Source of the DNA: Amaranthus tricolor
Taxonomy: Eukaryota > Streptophyta > Magnoliopsida > Caryophyllales > Amaranthaceae
Length of the DNA: 64,000 nt
Assembly: GCF_026212465.1 (NCBI RefSeq)
Contig: NC_080048.1
Span: forward strand, 29,795,493 to 29,859,492
Direction of reading: 5' to 3'
In this document: positions 53,928-64,000 of the stretch, in pieces
Layout: every line of letters starts with the position of its first letter
How positions within the stretch are numbered: the first letter of the stretch is position 1
Notes under the pieces: model-generated
What the model was told of the DNA's origin: nothing
The model's database searches: none
Seen by the model: only the letters and a program-made list of their open reading frames with translations
Translations under genes and position numbers: made by a program

Positions 53928-56900
53928 GTCAATGTAGTCTCGCTCGAGATTTGAAACAACAACATCAAAAAGTTTGCTTCATTCATAGGTGCGGTCGAAT
54001 TTCATCAATCTCGCCCAAGACTTCAACAACTTCTCCCGAAACTAGGCCCAGCAGGTTCCAGGATTTGCTTTTAATGCATCTTTGACTTGGCTTCGACGGA
54101 ATTGGTATTAGCTTCGGCCGAAACTAAATCCAGTAATGCCCAAAAACTTTGTTTTCAATCCAACTTTGACTAAAGCTTGAGAATTTTGCTCGAGACCCCA
54201 CTAAATACCTCCGTATGAGTTGAAACTCATTGAACTATCCTCTGTTGTAAATGTGACTTTAATTTTATTAATCAAACATATAAAATAAAGTTACATAAAC
54301 TTAGTAGGTTATAAAACATATAACAAGTTCAAACATTTTCTTAACATACACCAAATATGAACTTCATCATCGAGAATCACTAAGAGTAACATACGAATTT
54401 CAATTAATACATTAATCAATGTAGTCATAAATGAATTCATATCTTGCTTTACTTAGCAAATCAACATTTATACCATATATATAAGATTAACCATCATATA
54501 TATCAAAATAAAACTTGACAAATTTGTCTTTATCATTTATTTGATATATAAAATTACTTATATCATCATTAAACTCATTTTACTTATAAACATTATGGAA
54601 CTTAACCTCCATAGCAACCAGCTTTAAATAAATAAAATTCGAGTTGAAAATAACGTTGACAACTTTCAACCTTTATACAATAACATTATTAGATTTTCAA
54701 ATTCTTGTTAACATTACCTTTACATTAAAACTTACTTTTAATGATTCTTTGGTGATAAACCTTTAAATCTATTCATGTCATAAACTTTGTACCCTTTTCA
54801 ACATTAATACATTAATATAACCTTGGGTAAAATAAACATATGACAAAATAATATTACCCATATAAAATCTATATGTTCATATTTAAACAACATTGGTAAC
54901 AAAGCAACAAAGAATATATCATATAAACTAACTTGAATCATGCACAATATCATAGAAATAATTCAACACATGAAACAAAATAATGCAACATAAACTTTTG
55001 TTAAGAACAACATTGTAATATTATGCTTTATACTTCAATTAACTTTATTGTTAACTAAACATGGATCATTCAACCTTTTAAAAACAATTCACTCAAGTGG
55101 TGAAACACACATCAATAACAAAATTATTATTGAAATTGGTCAAAAGATAACCAATCATAACTAACACAAAATGCTTAACTTGCATAACAAACTTATCTTG
55201 TCATACCAAACATGCAAAGACCCAAAATATTTAACATATTACCATTAATGAACTATTAATGCAATTATAATCAACTTGATGATAAAACTTATTATCTTTC
55301 TATAATAAAACAAAACATGATACAAAATAATACTACATGATAAACATGTTAAAACAACAATGAACTTTTATCATCGTATCATGCAATAAATAATACTTGT
55401 TAAAACAAAATAAAGCATAATCTATCCATCTTTGATGATAAAATTAATTATCATAAATCATGGTAAGTTACTTATACTTCCAACCATCAAAATTCTTTGA
55501 TAAATAAAATGGAGTATCATCATTTACACCAAATGATAAACATGACCAAATAACCATGATCACTTACTTTACCAATTTCCATGGATATAAAAACTTACTT
55601 AAACATGTAACATATTATACTTCTCTATTATCATAATATTAATAAACATATGAAATTAACATAGAGAAATTAATAACTTTTACTTAATGTAAATAGTAGT
55701 AAAGATCTTACTTGACTTGTAGATTTTATCAACACTTACATACATGAGAAATATCATCTCTACCATGTAACTTTGTCCATCTTTCTTACATAACTTGATC
55801 GAAGCAAGAAATAACGCAACCCTCCATGAACCAACACCAACGTGTACTTTTATCGAACCAACACATTCTTTTATCGAACCAATGCACCCTTTCAAAATTC
55901 TCTATGATTATCTCATCACCCGATCATGGTGTAATTTTCATTTAAGCAAACTTTAAAACTTTACCAACAAAATTGTCGATTTTGACAAAATTTGTGGTTA
56001 AAACTTTGAGACTTGCCATACTTATTTTAGAAATATGATTTTTTGATTGTTCTAAATGTGACTTTGATTTGATTAATCAAACATATAAAATAAAGTTACA
56101 TAAACTTAGTAGGTTATAAAACATATGACAAGTTCCAAACATTTGCTTAACATACATCAAATGTGAACCTCATCATTGGGGATCACTATATATTGAACAT
56201 AAAAACAAGAAGATTTTGTATGTGAACTTGATATTAATTCTAGGCGAGATGCTCTTTCCTAATTCATCATTTCCTCCCTACTACGATACTTAGAAATATA
56301 AACCAGAAATATGTTTTGAGATACAAAGAATTACACTAAATTCCTAGCATAAAGAACATAAAACGACATGAGAAAACTTAAGTGGAAGAAGAAACGAAAA
56401 TTTACAATCGAGGATTGCAAGTTCTCTATGTAAAGTGATAGAGAAGAAAAGAAATCAGAAATTGCATCTATATTCCATATACATCTCATGTAAGAAATAA
56501 CTTACACATGCCTTCTATATTTATAGAAAAGCATACAGCCATTCATAAAGTAATATGTCACTTCATGAACCGCAACATAGATTCACGAATCAATGTCGAT
56601 ATTAAATCAATTCATCCTAATAATTCAGTAATTATAATAATATTAACCGTAGGTAGTTATTGCATAACTAACAAAACCAAATAAAACGAACATAGCAAAA
56701 ACAACAATTTTGCAATATTGGGATATTTAAGCCAATTAATAAATTAATTAATTTATTTGATTTAATTAATTATCATTTCCGATGACCATTATACGCTCTA
56801 AATGATAACATCCTCTTCTTCGATCAAAGCCTTGATAGACCACAGAATGGTGTCTAACTATGTGAAGATGCATAAATGAACTTCTGTAGATATGGTTGAG

Positions 56901-58192
56901 GACCAGATGGTTTGAAGCATGTTTTAATCAACTCGAACATCATCATCAGAGCACAAAAAAGACATATAACAGCACATGAACTCAAATTAACATATCACAA
57001 CTACATTCAACCTAATGTTAAAACATATTACATCAAAATCAAAAATGCTAAGGAGACACACTTCCGTTAACTTATGCTTTCTGGTCCTTAGCTTTGAAAT
57101 GCTAAGGAGAGTGCAGTATAGAACTATTTTGGGTGTTCAAGTAATTGAATTTTGTGCTTTTTGGCTTCTACAGTTTAATTTTTCATTGTCTAATGATGCA
57201 TCTCCCTTTCTTTCATTAAGGTGGATTTTGACTAGTGTGCTTAAAAACTATGTGTAACTAAAATGGTGTGTAAGGTGATTTAGATTGCTTCAGTGTGTAA
57301 GGTGGTAGTGATAGATGTGTCTTGGTGTTGTAAACTTGAGACCTATGTTGGTGTTCACATAGTCCTCTCCTATGCTTTTATTTGGGTTGCCTGTCTCTTG
57401 GCCCACATCCAATAACTTATTCCCCTCCTGAGGTTTTTTATGCCAATGGTTTTGGGTTCCCCAAGTTGCAGTGTTTTTTATTAATAAAGTTCCTAATTTT
57501 CAAAGAAAATAAATGATATAAGCTTGAACGATAAATAGTAAATAACCATAAGTGAGTTTTTTAGAACGGAGGGAGTATTTCACTATGTCAAATTTTGATC
57601 TCGTTGTAACTTGTAAATTGTAACTTAGTACGATGCAGTGTTAATGACATATATCTCCCTTTTCATATTATAGTACTGAAAGTGACATGAGATTATTATT
57701 GCAATATTTTACTTACAGGTTAATTTAAATTAATGAAAAATTTTTTGGGTTCATTTTTCAAAAACATAAATTGTCTATGAAAAAAAAGACTTTTCAATTC
57801 GTATCAATGCAAATATTATTAGTATTCACTTTTAATAACTTTATGTATAATTAGTTATTATAAAAATTGAATAAGTAAATTAGATAGTGTATTTAAAGTA
57901 AATGGGACAATTCTATTAAACAGAAAAGAGTATAAAATAACCACTTGATCATCATATCATAAGTGCTGATTCTAGTGGTATTCAAATTGTGAAGATGAAG
58001 ACCCATAACCATTGTAGGAGTACTATGCAGTATACACATACAAGTTGCATTGGAGGCTACTATATTTGACCAAATAATCGAAAAGTTTGAAAACTGTCTT
58101 TACCTTGCTGCAATGGAAGTATTGAAAATTACAAAAACTATACTAACACTCTTCATTTCAATAACTATCATAAAGTTAATTAAATATTATTA
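53928..58192. other. AT-rich, apparently gene-free; a 136-bp direct repeat and a possible LINE tail
   Basis: 53935-54235 is richer in GC and has inverted GCTCGAGA words; it adjoined 42291 before the insertions. Near-identical segments at 54247-54382 and 56052-56188 (GTGACTTT...ATCAAACATATAAAATAAAG) are 1.8 kb apart in direct orientation and might be eroded LTRs. 57360-57510 ends TTTTTTATTAATAAAGTTCC and looks like a LINE 3' tail. A single Stowaway end (AACGGAGGGAGTA) lies at about 57564-57577 without a partner. No supported coding region. Confidence 0.45.
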
Positions 58193-58418
58193 CTCCCTTT
58201 GATATTGTATGGGTTGTTCTACTTTACTTTTTAACATTTCTCAATACACTTTAAAATGAGTTATATATTGTAATTAAATAAAAAATTTAAAACTTAATAG
58301 TAATAAATAGTATAATTTAATGACTATATTTTCTCTTAGATATTAGGAGAAACTAATAAGTCAGATTTCTCAAATAATAAAGTATAAAGTAAAAAGGAGA
58401 ATAAAAAATCAAAGGAAG
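58193..58418. mobile_element. Stowaway-like MITE
   Basis: Inverted ends CTCCCTTTGATATTGTATGG and, from the right, CTTCCTTTGATTTTTTATTC, flanked by TA on both sides (58191-58192 and 58419-58420), as for Tc1/Mariner-derived Stowaway elements. Confidence 0.65.
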
Positions 58419-58466
58419 TACTATACAAATACAAGTTGCCTTGGTTTTTTGTAAGACAAAAATGTA

Positions 58467-59159
58467 ATCCCTCCTATTTATAATTATTGTCTCATTTGAT
58501 TTTTACCAAGTTTATCAATCCACTTATTTAATCATAAATATATAAAATTATGTTTAATTAAAAATTATAAAATGTTAACGTTAATATATAATTTATATCG
58601 AGACATATTAAACAAGATTCAACTTGACTATATCTTAACTTATAGATTAAGAATAAAATACAAATTAAAAGTGATCGATAAATAGTACTCCCTCCATTTC
58701 TTGATGAAGTTCCCATAAAGAATATTTACAGGAATTAAGAGAAATTTGATGTTTTAGATAGTGGAGAAATTATTTTATTCAATAATAAATTTGATAGAGA
58801 AAAAGTGAGGACCACAAATATCAAAAAAAAAATATTAAAAGAAAGTTAGTAAAAAAATATGGAGACTATAACTAATAAAAAATATTTTATAGAGTTAGTG
58901 GAAAACACGTGGGATGATAACGAATTTAAAAATGTTAAAATGAAGTTAGTGAAAAATATGTGGGAACCATAAATATTATTAAAATATTAAAATGAGAATA
59001 AATAAGATTATTTTTTTTTCTAAAATTTTTGATATAAATGGAAAGATTTTTTATAAGAATAACAAATATAACACCTTAAAACGAAAAGTGAGAACTTCTT
59101 TAAGGAGCGAAAAAAGTATTAAAAACCGAATGAGATGACTATAAAAAAATATGAGCAAC
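58467..59159. mobile_element. Stowaway-like MITE, interrupted by another
   Basis: The left end ATCCCTCCTATTTATAATTA followed by TTGTCTCATTTGATTTTTAC pairs with the right arm (59119-59159), whose reverse complement contains TAGTCATCTCATTCGGTTTT. Flanks are TA on both sides. Without the inner insertion it is about 260 bp. Confidence 0.55.
58688..59116. mobile_element. Stowaway-like MITE nested in the previous one
   Basis: The left end is CTCCCTCCATTTCTTGATGA, with AGTTCCC following. From the right: CTTTTTTCGCTCCTTAAAGA, with AGTTCTCAC following. TA duplication at 58686-58687 and 59117-59118. Confidence 0.7.
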
Positions 59160-59297
59160 TATTAAATTAGAAAAATAATACTCCTATTTGGCGGATTTCT
59201 GTCTTCTAGAAGCAAAGTAGTACAAATTGCATTGATATGTTCTTTGAACCTTGCTTGGTAGCAACTTCTAAGAACCTCGGTCATGAAATTCCATCCG

Positions 59298-59306
59298 CTA
59301 TATAAA
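59298..59306 (+). promoter_or_regulatory. TATA box of the small secreted-protein gene
   Basis: CTATATAAA, about 107 bp before the ATG at 59413; a strong plant-type TATA in the right place. Confidence 0.65.
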
Positions 59307-59412
59307 CTTAGCTCAAATATTGTGTTTCACTCATCAACTAACTACAAACATCTTTGTATATCTCCTCCAAAATAAAAACATCATTTATTTACAGTTTAGT
59401 GATCAAGAATTC

Positions 59413-59739
59413 ATGGGGAATTTTTACAAGACACACAACTTTACTGTTGTCTCTGTTTTGGTTGTGTTGATTGTTTCCAATGGTTGTTTATTCATGACCA
59501 GCGAAGCAGCTTTGAGTAAACAAGAGATATTGGATAAACTTAGAGAACTTTTTGGACCAGATTCAGTTTCAATGTTCAAACAACTTGGTAACTATCTTAA
59601 ACCACCACCATCAGTAAATACAGCCAATATAAAGCATGCTTATTGTCTTTATTTGAAACGGATATACAATGCCCCACGGACAACTAATGCCATCAAAAAG
59701 TCCGTTGTAAAGCTCTACAGCAAGCATTGCCTCAATTAA
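59413..59739 (+). CDS. Small putatively secreted protein of unknown function
   Basis: 108 residues, one exon, first ATG after the TATA box. Residues 1-33 form a signal peptide: MGNFYKTHNF, hydrophobic VVSVLVVLIVSNGCLFM, then TSEAA, with likely cleavage after Ala33. The mature part of about 75 residues is basic (LSKQEILDKLRELFGPDS, a PPPS turn at about 70-73, YCLYLKRIYNAPRTTNAIKK, SKHCLN at the end) and has two cysteines that could form one disulfide. Helix propensity is high. I do not recognise a family. It stands alone, between MITEs and a TA microsatellite. The coding claim rests on signal peptide, TATA box and clean frame; it could be lineage-specific. Confidence 0.6.
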   Translation: MGNFYKTHNFTVVSVLVVLIVSNGCLFMTSEAALSKQEILDKLRELFGPDSVSMFKQLGNYLKPPPSVNTANIKHAYCLYLKRIYNAPRTTNAIKKSVVKLYSKHCLN

Positions 59740-59807
59740 GTCGATTGTATAAGTTCCAAAATAAATATTTTATAATTTTTAACTTTTATTTTATCGGAGT
59801 GCCTTTT

Positions 59808-59809
<2 letters not shown>

Positions 59810-59870
<61 letters not shown>
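59810..59870. repeat. (TA)n microsatellite
   Basis: About 30 TA units with one TG interruption, 70 bp after the stop of the secreted-protein gene. Confidence 0.95.
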
Positions 59871-60452
59871 TGTTGTGTTTCCAAATATGTGGGATTTATC
59901 TTTCCTGTTTAGTGTGTGCTTTGTTAATATTAATAAATTTGAATTGAATAAGAATACAAATTATATATTTAAATTTCATTTAAAAATATACATTATTTTA
60001 GTTACTGCTTTTTACAAATACTACTCCTAGGTTACAATTTTATTAGTCATATCTTTTATTTTGATTTGTTCACTATATATTCATTTTTTTTTTCATAATA
60101 AGAGTATTGATAATGCCTTATTTGTATATTTTTTTCATTATTTCTGTCTAGTTACTTATTTTTTAAATTAATAATAGTTAGCTTGCATTGGAAGTATTGA
60201 ACATTACAAAAACTACAATGTGTAGTAATTTCTTCATTTTAAAAACTCTTATAAAACTCTCATTGCACATGATTTCATGTCACAGGTTTCTTAATTAGAA
60301 AAATTCCTAAACAAACTCTACGTCTTACGAAAAATTACGTGTATTAATTTAAAAAATCTAAAATAATAACTAATTTTATCAAGCCCGGCTTTTTCTATTA
60401 ACTAGTTAATAGAAGTAATAATAACTTTCTTAATTATGCTTCCCGTAAGGTT

Positions 60453-60484
<32 letters not shown>

Positions 60485-61669
60485 TTTTTATTGGGGTATA
60501 AATAAAAATAATCCGAAATAACTAAGTTTCTCGGCCGTCCTCATATTTAAATACTCGTACGCATTTTTTTTGTTCTCTTTACATCTTTAACTTTAATTAA
60601 TTACATGTTCTTTTCTTTCGAAAAAATTATAATCTCCTTTAGCAACTAGGCTAGGGTTCATACGCATATAATTTCAAAAAGTGAATATAATCGATCTGTA
60701 ATCTACACGAACCCAAAATAATCCGACTTGACCTTAACTTAAAACAAAAAATGATTCGACTTATAGTCTAACCAAACTCAATTTGACCTGCAGTATAACC
60801 GTGTAGGATCCAAATTGTATTACCCGAACTCAATATAAATCCGAACCGAAATTGACCTGATTGGAAACCAAAACCTACCCAGTATAAACTCGTAACATGA
60901 TCGATCCGATTCTAACTGTTATATTGACTGAAAAAACCCGAACTCAAAAATATCCAAACCCAATAAAGTTTGACCCAAAAACCGGGCTGAATAACCCAAT
61001 TTACATCCCTGTTCTCTATATATAAAAAATAAACAAAGATATGTAGTACATCTTGTTAATCAAATTTTATATTTTTATTATATGCACTAAAAAATATTGA
61101 GAATAAAAATGGAGATTTATTGTAAAGTGTGAAAATAAAAAAAATATATCAATCATTTTGAACCAGAGAATTACATCATTCATCCTCAAACACTTGATAT
61201 ATTACTATTAATACTATTCATCGTTGTAACTTATTTCATATATTGCTACTAATGTGTAAGAAATAACATAATTCAATGGGAATGTATGCCAAATAAATAC
61301 TTTATATTACATAAAATTTTATAATTTTAAAATTCAATTTCGAATTAGTCCTAGCACTATTTGAATTAGTTATCCTAACAAACTCCATGTCTTAAAAAAA
61401 ATCAAGTATTAATTTAAAAAAATCTTATAAGTTTTATTAAACCAATCTTTTCTAATTATGCATACAACAAATCTCCTGAAGACCGCATATGTGCGACCAC
61501 TCACAGGTTCAGCCTATAATTTTAAAGTTGTCATTTTAAAGCTTGAATTGGATATTTTGGACCTTAAAATAGGCATTTTTTTAAGTCTTAGATTTGACAA
61601 AGTTTAAACCATTGGAATATACATTTTAAGTCTTGAAATAAATATTTTACAGTTGGAGTAGGTAAGGAA
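59871..61669. other. AT-rich spacer with an AAT microsatellite and a CCGAAC-rich repeat
   Basis: 60454-60484 is (AAT)10. 60690-61010 has many CCGAAC/CCCGAACTC/GACCTGA words and ends AACCCAATTTACATCCCT, which resembles the terminus of plant hAT-type non-autonomous elements. No coding region is supported. Confidence 0.45.
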
Positions 61670-62157
61670 AATATAATATTAAAGGTTGAAGGAAGGTAAA
61701 AAGCATTATAGTAGAGGGTAAGAGGAGTCGAGAAAGACCCTAGAGAACTTGGAATGAGCAAATAAGAATTGACTTACATGAGTTAAACCTCTCTGAGGTC
61801 CTGACTAAGGATAGGGGTAGTTGGAGGCTCCATATCTATGTTTTAGACTACTGATGTCCTCTCAGGTTACCTTTGGGTGTTTCTTGCCATCTTGCTTCTC
61901 TCGTTTATTTTATTATTAGTTTTGTATTCTTTTTGTTTTCTTTTTGTAGTTGGTTCTATATATTTATTTTATTTTTATGCATTTAATTTATCCTTTCCGT
62001 GTAGCTACGTCTTATTATCTTTCTCAAACCGGAGAAATCCTTTGGTCGCATTGTCCTTTATGGGTATGAGTTGCCACCGTCCTTCCCTCCTCAGACCCTG
62101 TCCATAGTTTTTCTATGAGCGGGATACACTGGGTAGGATGATAATGATGATGATGAA
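61670..62157 (+). mobile_element. 3' end of an RTE-clade LINE
   Basis: The plus frame near 61740-61855 reads RTWNEQIRIDLHELNLSEVL then TKDRGSWRLHIYVLDY and a stop, the characteristic C-terminus of plant RTE-type reverse transcriptases (normally KDRGSWRxxIxVxDP). The 3' untranslated part ends GCGGGATACACTGGGTAGGATG followed by a GAT-rich tail (62139-62157), the typical RTE 3' end. Heavily 5'-truncated and containing stops. Confidence 0.8.
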
Positions 62158-62601
62158 GTGGCACTTTAAGTGGTGTAATGGTTGTTTTAAGGGTTGAAGT
62201 CGATAGCTTAAAAAATTAAATTAAGCCTTTGGGGAAGTAAAACTGATGCTTGGTGTAGGGGTGTTAAGTGTTAGATTTAGCTTTTTAAATCTTGAAATGA
62301 ATGTTTTAAGGCTTAAATTTGTCATGTATAAAATTTTTTTATATATTATTCAATAACTATTAATATCCACGGCAAAAAACCTTTCCGACTAAATTTCTTG
62401 GTTTTAAACTAAAAAAAAAAAAACGTATATTTCTGTGTTTTAATGAAAAGAAGATATGTATCCTACAAGCTGATCATTTACGTACATTAATTAGATTAAT
62501 TTTCTATTACAAATAATACACAAATTCTTCATTTAGGTTTTGAATAAGTGAAGTTTGACTTTTAAAAAAATGTGTAAGGTATTTGTAATATGGGTCACAC
62601 A
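62158..62601. other. AT-rich spacer
   Basis: Nothing recognised. Confidence 0.4.
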
Positions 62602-63100
62602 TGTTGAATAATAATCTGTGGATCATCATTAATATAGCCAATAATATAGTGGTTTATTAAAGATTAAATAGGCTTAAAGGCAATAATATCGTAAAAATGA
62701 TATTGTGTAGATACCATAATAATATTTTTTTTTGGTGATCGAGACAAATTAGAGATATTATGCTAAAGTATTTAATAAGCGGTTATGGCCCCACCACGTG
62801 TTTATAAATATAGCCCATTAAGTTATAAAGGGGTTGTGACCCATTAGACTTAAAAAGTACTTAGTACTATATATACCCATCATTTTAGTACTAAGAGGGT
62901 GGTTAAAAAAGGTATCAAGTTATTTTTAACAAAAAGAAAAACACAGTAGTAGAAGTTACAAAAAGCAAACCCTAAAGCAGTAATACCATCAGGGCTTCCG
63001 CATACAACCTTATAGATTCACAAGGTATGTTTTATGATCTGCAGTTTAATTATTTTATGGATTTATATGTGATTTTGGGAATTAAAGTGATAAATCTCCA
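62602..63100 (+). repeat. Probable LTR of a Ty1-copia-type element entering from the right edge
   Basis: Starts TGTTGAATAATAATCTGTGG (start approximate), has a TATA-like CTATATATACCC at about 62868, and ends ATCTCCA. Six bases on lies TGGTATCAAGAGC (63107-63119), an initiator-Met-tRNA primer-binding site, the standard signal after a 5' LTR. The second LTR would lie outside the window, so this is not proven. Confidence 0.45.
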
Positions 63101-64000
63101 AAAAAATGGTATCAAGAGCTTACATGTTTGGATCCATTAAGTAATTTAGGGCTTTATGGTTCGATTATTCAATCGTATGAGTTTAATAATCGTTCGTTTT
63201 ATTAGAATAACGATAATGGTTTGCCGACATTAATAATCTTTAATTCTTGATCGTTATATCAATTATAATTAAATTCATGTGCGTCTCATTTACATTGTTT
63301 CAAATACTTTGTTGAAACAAAGTATTATGTTGATTGAATATTACGCTTCGACTCGGCTAATTTGTTGTATTTGAGCACAGTTTCATGTTTTCGGCTATTT
63401 TGTCTCATATGGTGATTAATTTCGTTTAATTACGATAATGGAACCATTGATTTACGGTGTTTATTTTTTTTATCATAACGAATTAATGATAATTTATAAT
63501 TTCTTGCGCATTGATATAGCCAATTCATAATTCATGATAACCGACATATGTATATTATACATTCATGATAATCGGCTATTTTATCTCATATGCTAATGCT
63601 TCCATGTATATATTGTAGTAATATATATACTGCAATTTGTTAATGTGATCGTTGAACGTGAATTAATTTAGGATAATATGTAAAAGCATGATTAATATGC
63701 ACATATATTAAGGATTTAATCAGTCCTTTTTTATACTTGACAATTCCGCAAAAAATTTTGTCTCAATTTTTAGACTAATTAATTGAAATAATATGTTACC
63801 AAAGTAACCCCTTTTGTATAGATTAGTTGATTTAAAATATTGAGATGTGTGTATTTAATATCATGCAAGTAATAGTCGGCCCAAAGGAAGACTATTATTT
63901 GACCAAAATTTAAACACACATGTGGTGATAATAATGTATGTTTGACAAATAATAGATGTTCACTATTTTGATTAAGCTTGTTGAAATAATATATCACCAA
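63101..64000 (+). other. Probable untranslated leader of that LTR element
   Basis: AT-rich with repeated words (CGGCTATTTTGTCTCATATG and CGGCTATTTTATCTCATATG near 63392 and 63571; ATTCATGATAA twice). No gag frame has begun by the window end. Confidence 0.35.

Noticed and set aside
59320..59412. N-terminal extension of the small secreted protein upstream of ATG 59413
   Set aside because: The upstream codons lack an ATG and would bury the signal peptide; ATG 59413 is the first suitable start after the TATA box.
61877..62107. 76-codon hydrophobic plus-strand frame
   Set aside because: It lies in the 3' untranslated part of the RTE LINE fragment.

Overview
The window reads as nuclear DNA of a flowering plant, almost certainly a eudicot. 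It is AT-rich, its host genes have either no introns or GT-AG introns, and it holds a pentatricopeptide-repeat gene, a Toc159-family fragment, a plant-type flavin monooxygenase and most classes of plant transposon. I see no tRNA, rRNA, CRISPR or bacterial-type operon, and nothing I would call viral. The exact species cannot be told from the sequence alone.

Host genes are few: (1) 6135-10924 (+), exons of a flavin-containing monooxygenase of the plant S-oxygenase (GS-OX-like) type whose N-terminal exons are not in the window; (2) 32984-33492 (-), a 5'-truncated remnant of a Toc159/132/120 preprotein receptor; (3) 35589-37301 (+), an E-class PPR gene with an in-frame TAA at codon 30; (4) 40403-41359 (+), an intact intronless PI-PLC-X-like phosphodiesterase; (5) 59413-59739 (+), a small putatively secreted protein that I do not recognise, with a TATA box.

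The rest is mostly mobile DNA. 1-3361 is a decayed L1-type LINE on the minus strand. 13128-17980 is a non-autonomous CACTA element carrying the first exon of a Phi-class glutathione S-transferase. 18279-20340 is an old Ty1-copia remnant. 22134-31725 is a nest of three elements, each with an exact target-site duplication (TSD): a Mutator-like MITE (9 bp) contains a Ty1-copia element (5 bp), which contains a hAT transposon (8 bp) with an apparently intact three-exon transposase of 812 residues. A Helitron-like element follows at 31902-32421.

42292-49805 is a complete CACTA element (TSD AAA). It has a decayed TnpD-like transposase, a second Transposase_24-like gene, an exact 169-bp tandem array, an Ulp1-protease remnant and CTGCGG-type subterminal repeats. 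Immediately beside it, 49814-53927 is a second complete Ty1-copia element (TSD GTCAA). 58193-59159 holds Stowaway-like MITEs, one inside another, and 61670-62157 is the 3' end of an RTE-clade LINE. The right edge seems to enter another LTR element, with an initiator-Met-type primer-binding site at 63107.

The genes do not form a pathway. The layout is that of gene-poor, transposon-rich chromatin with scattered single genes. The most informative parts are the dated nest, the intact hAT copy, the GST capture, the 169-bp array and the unknown secreted protein.
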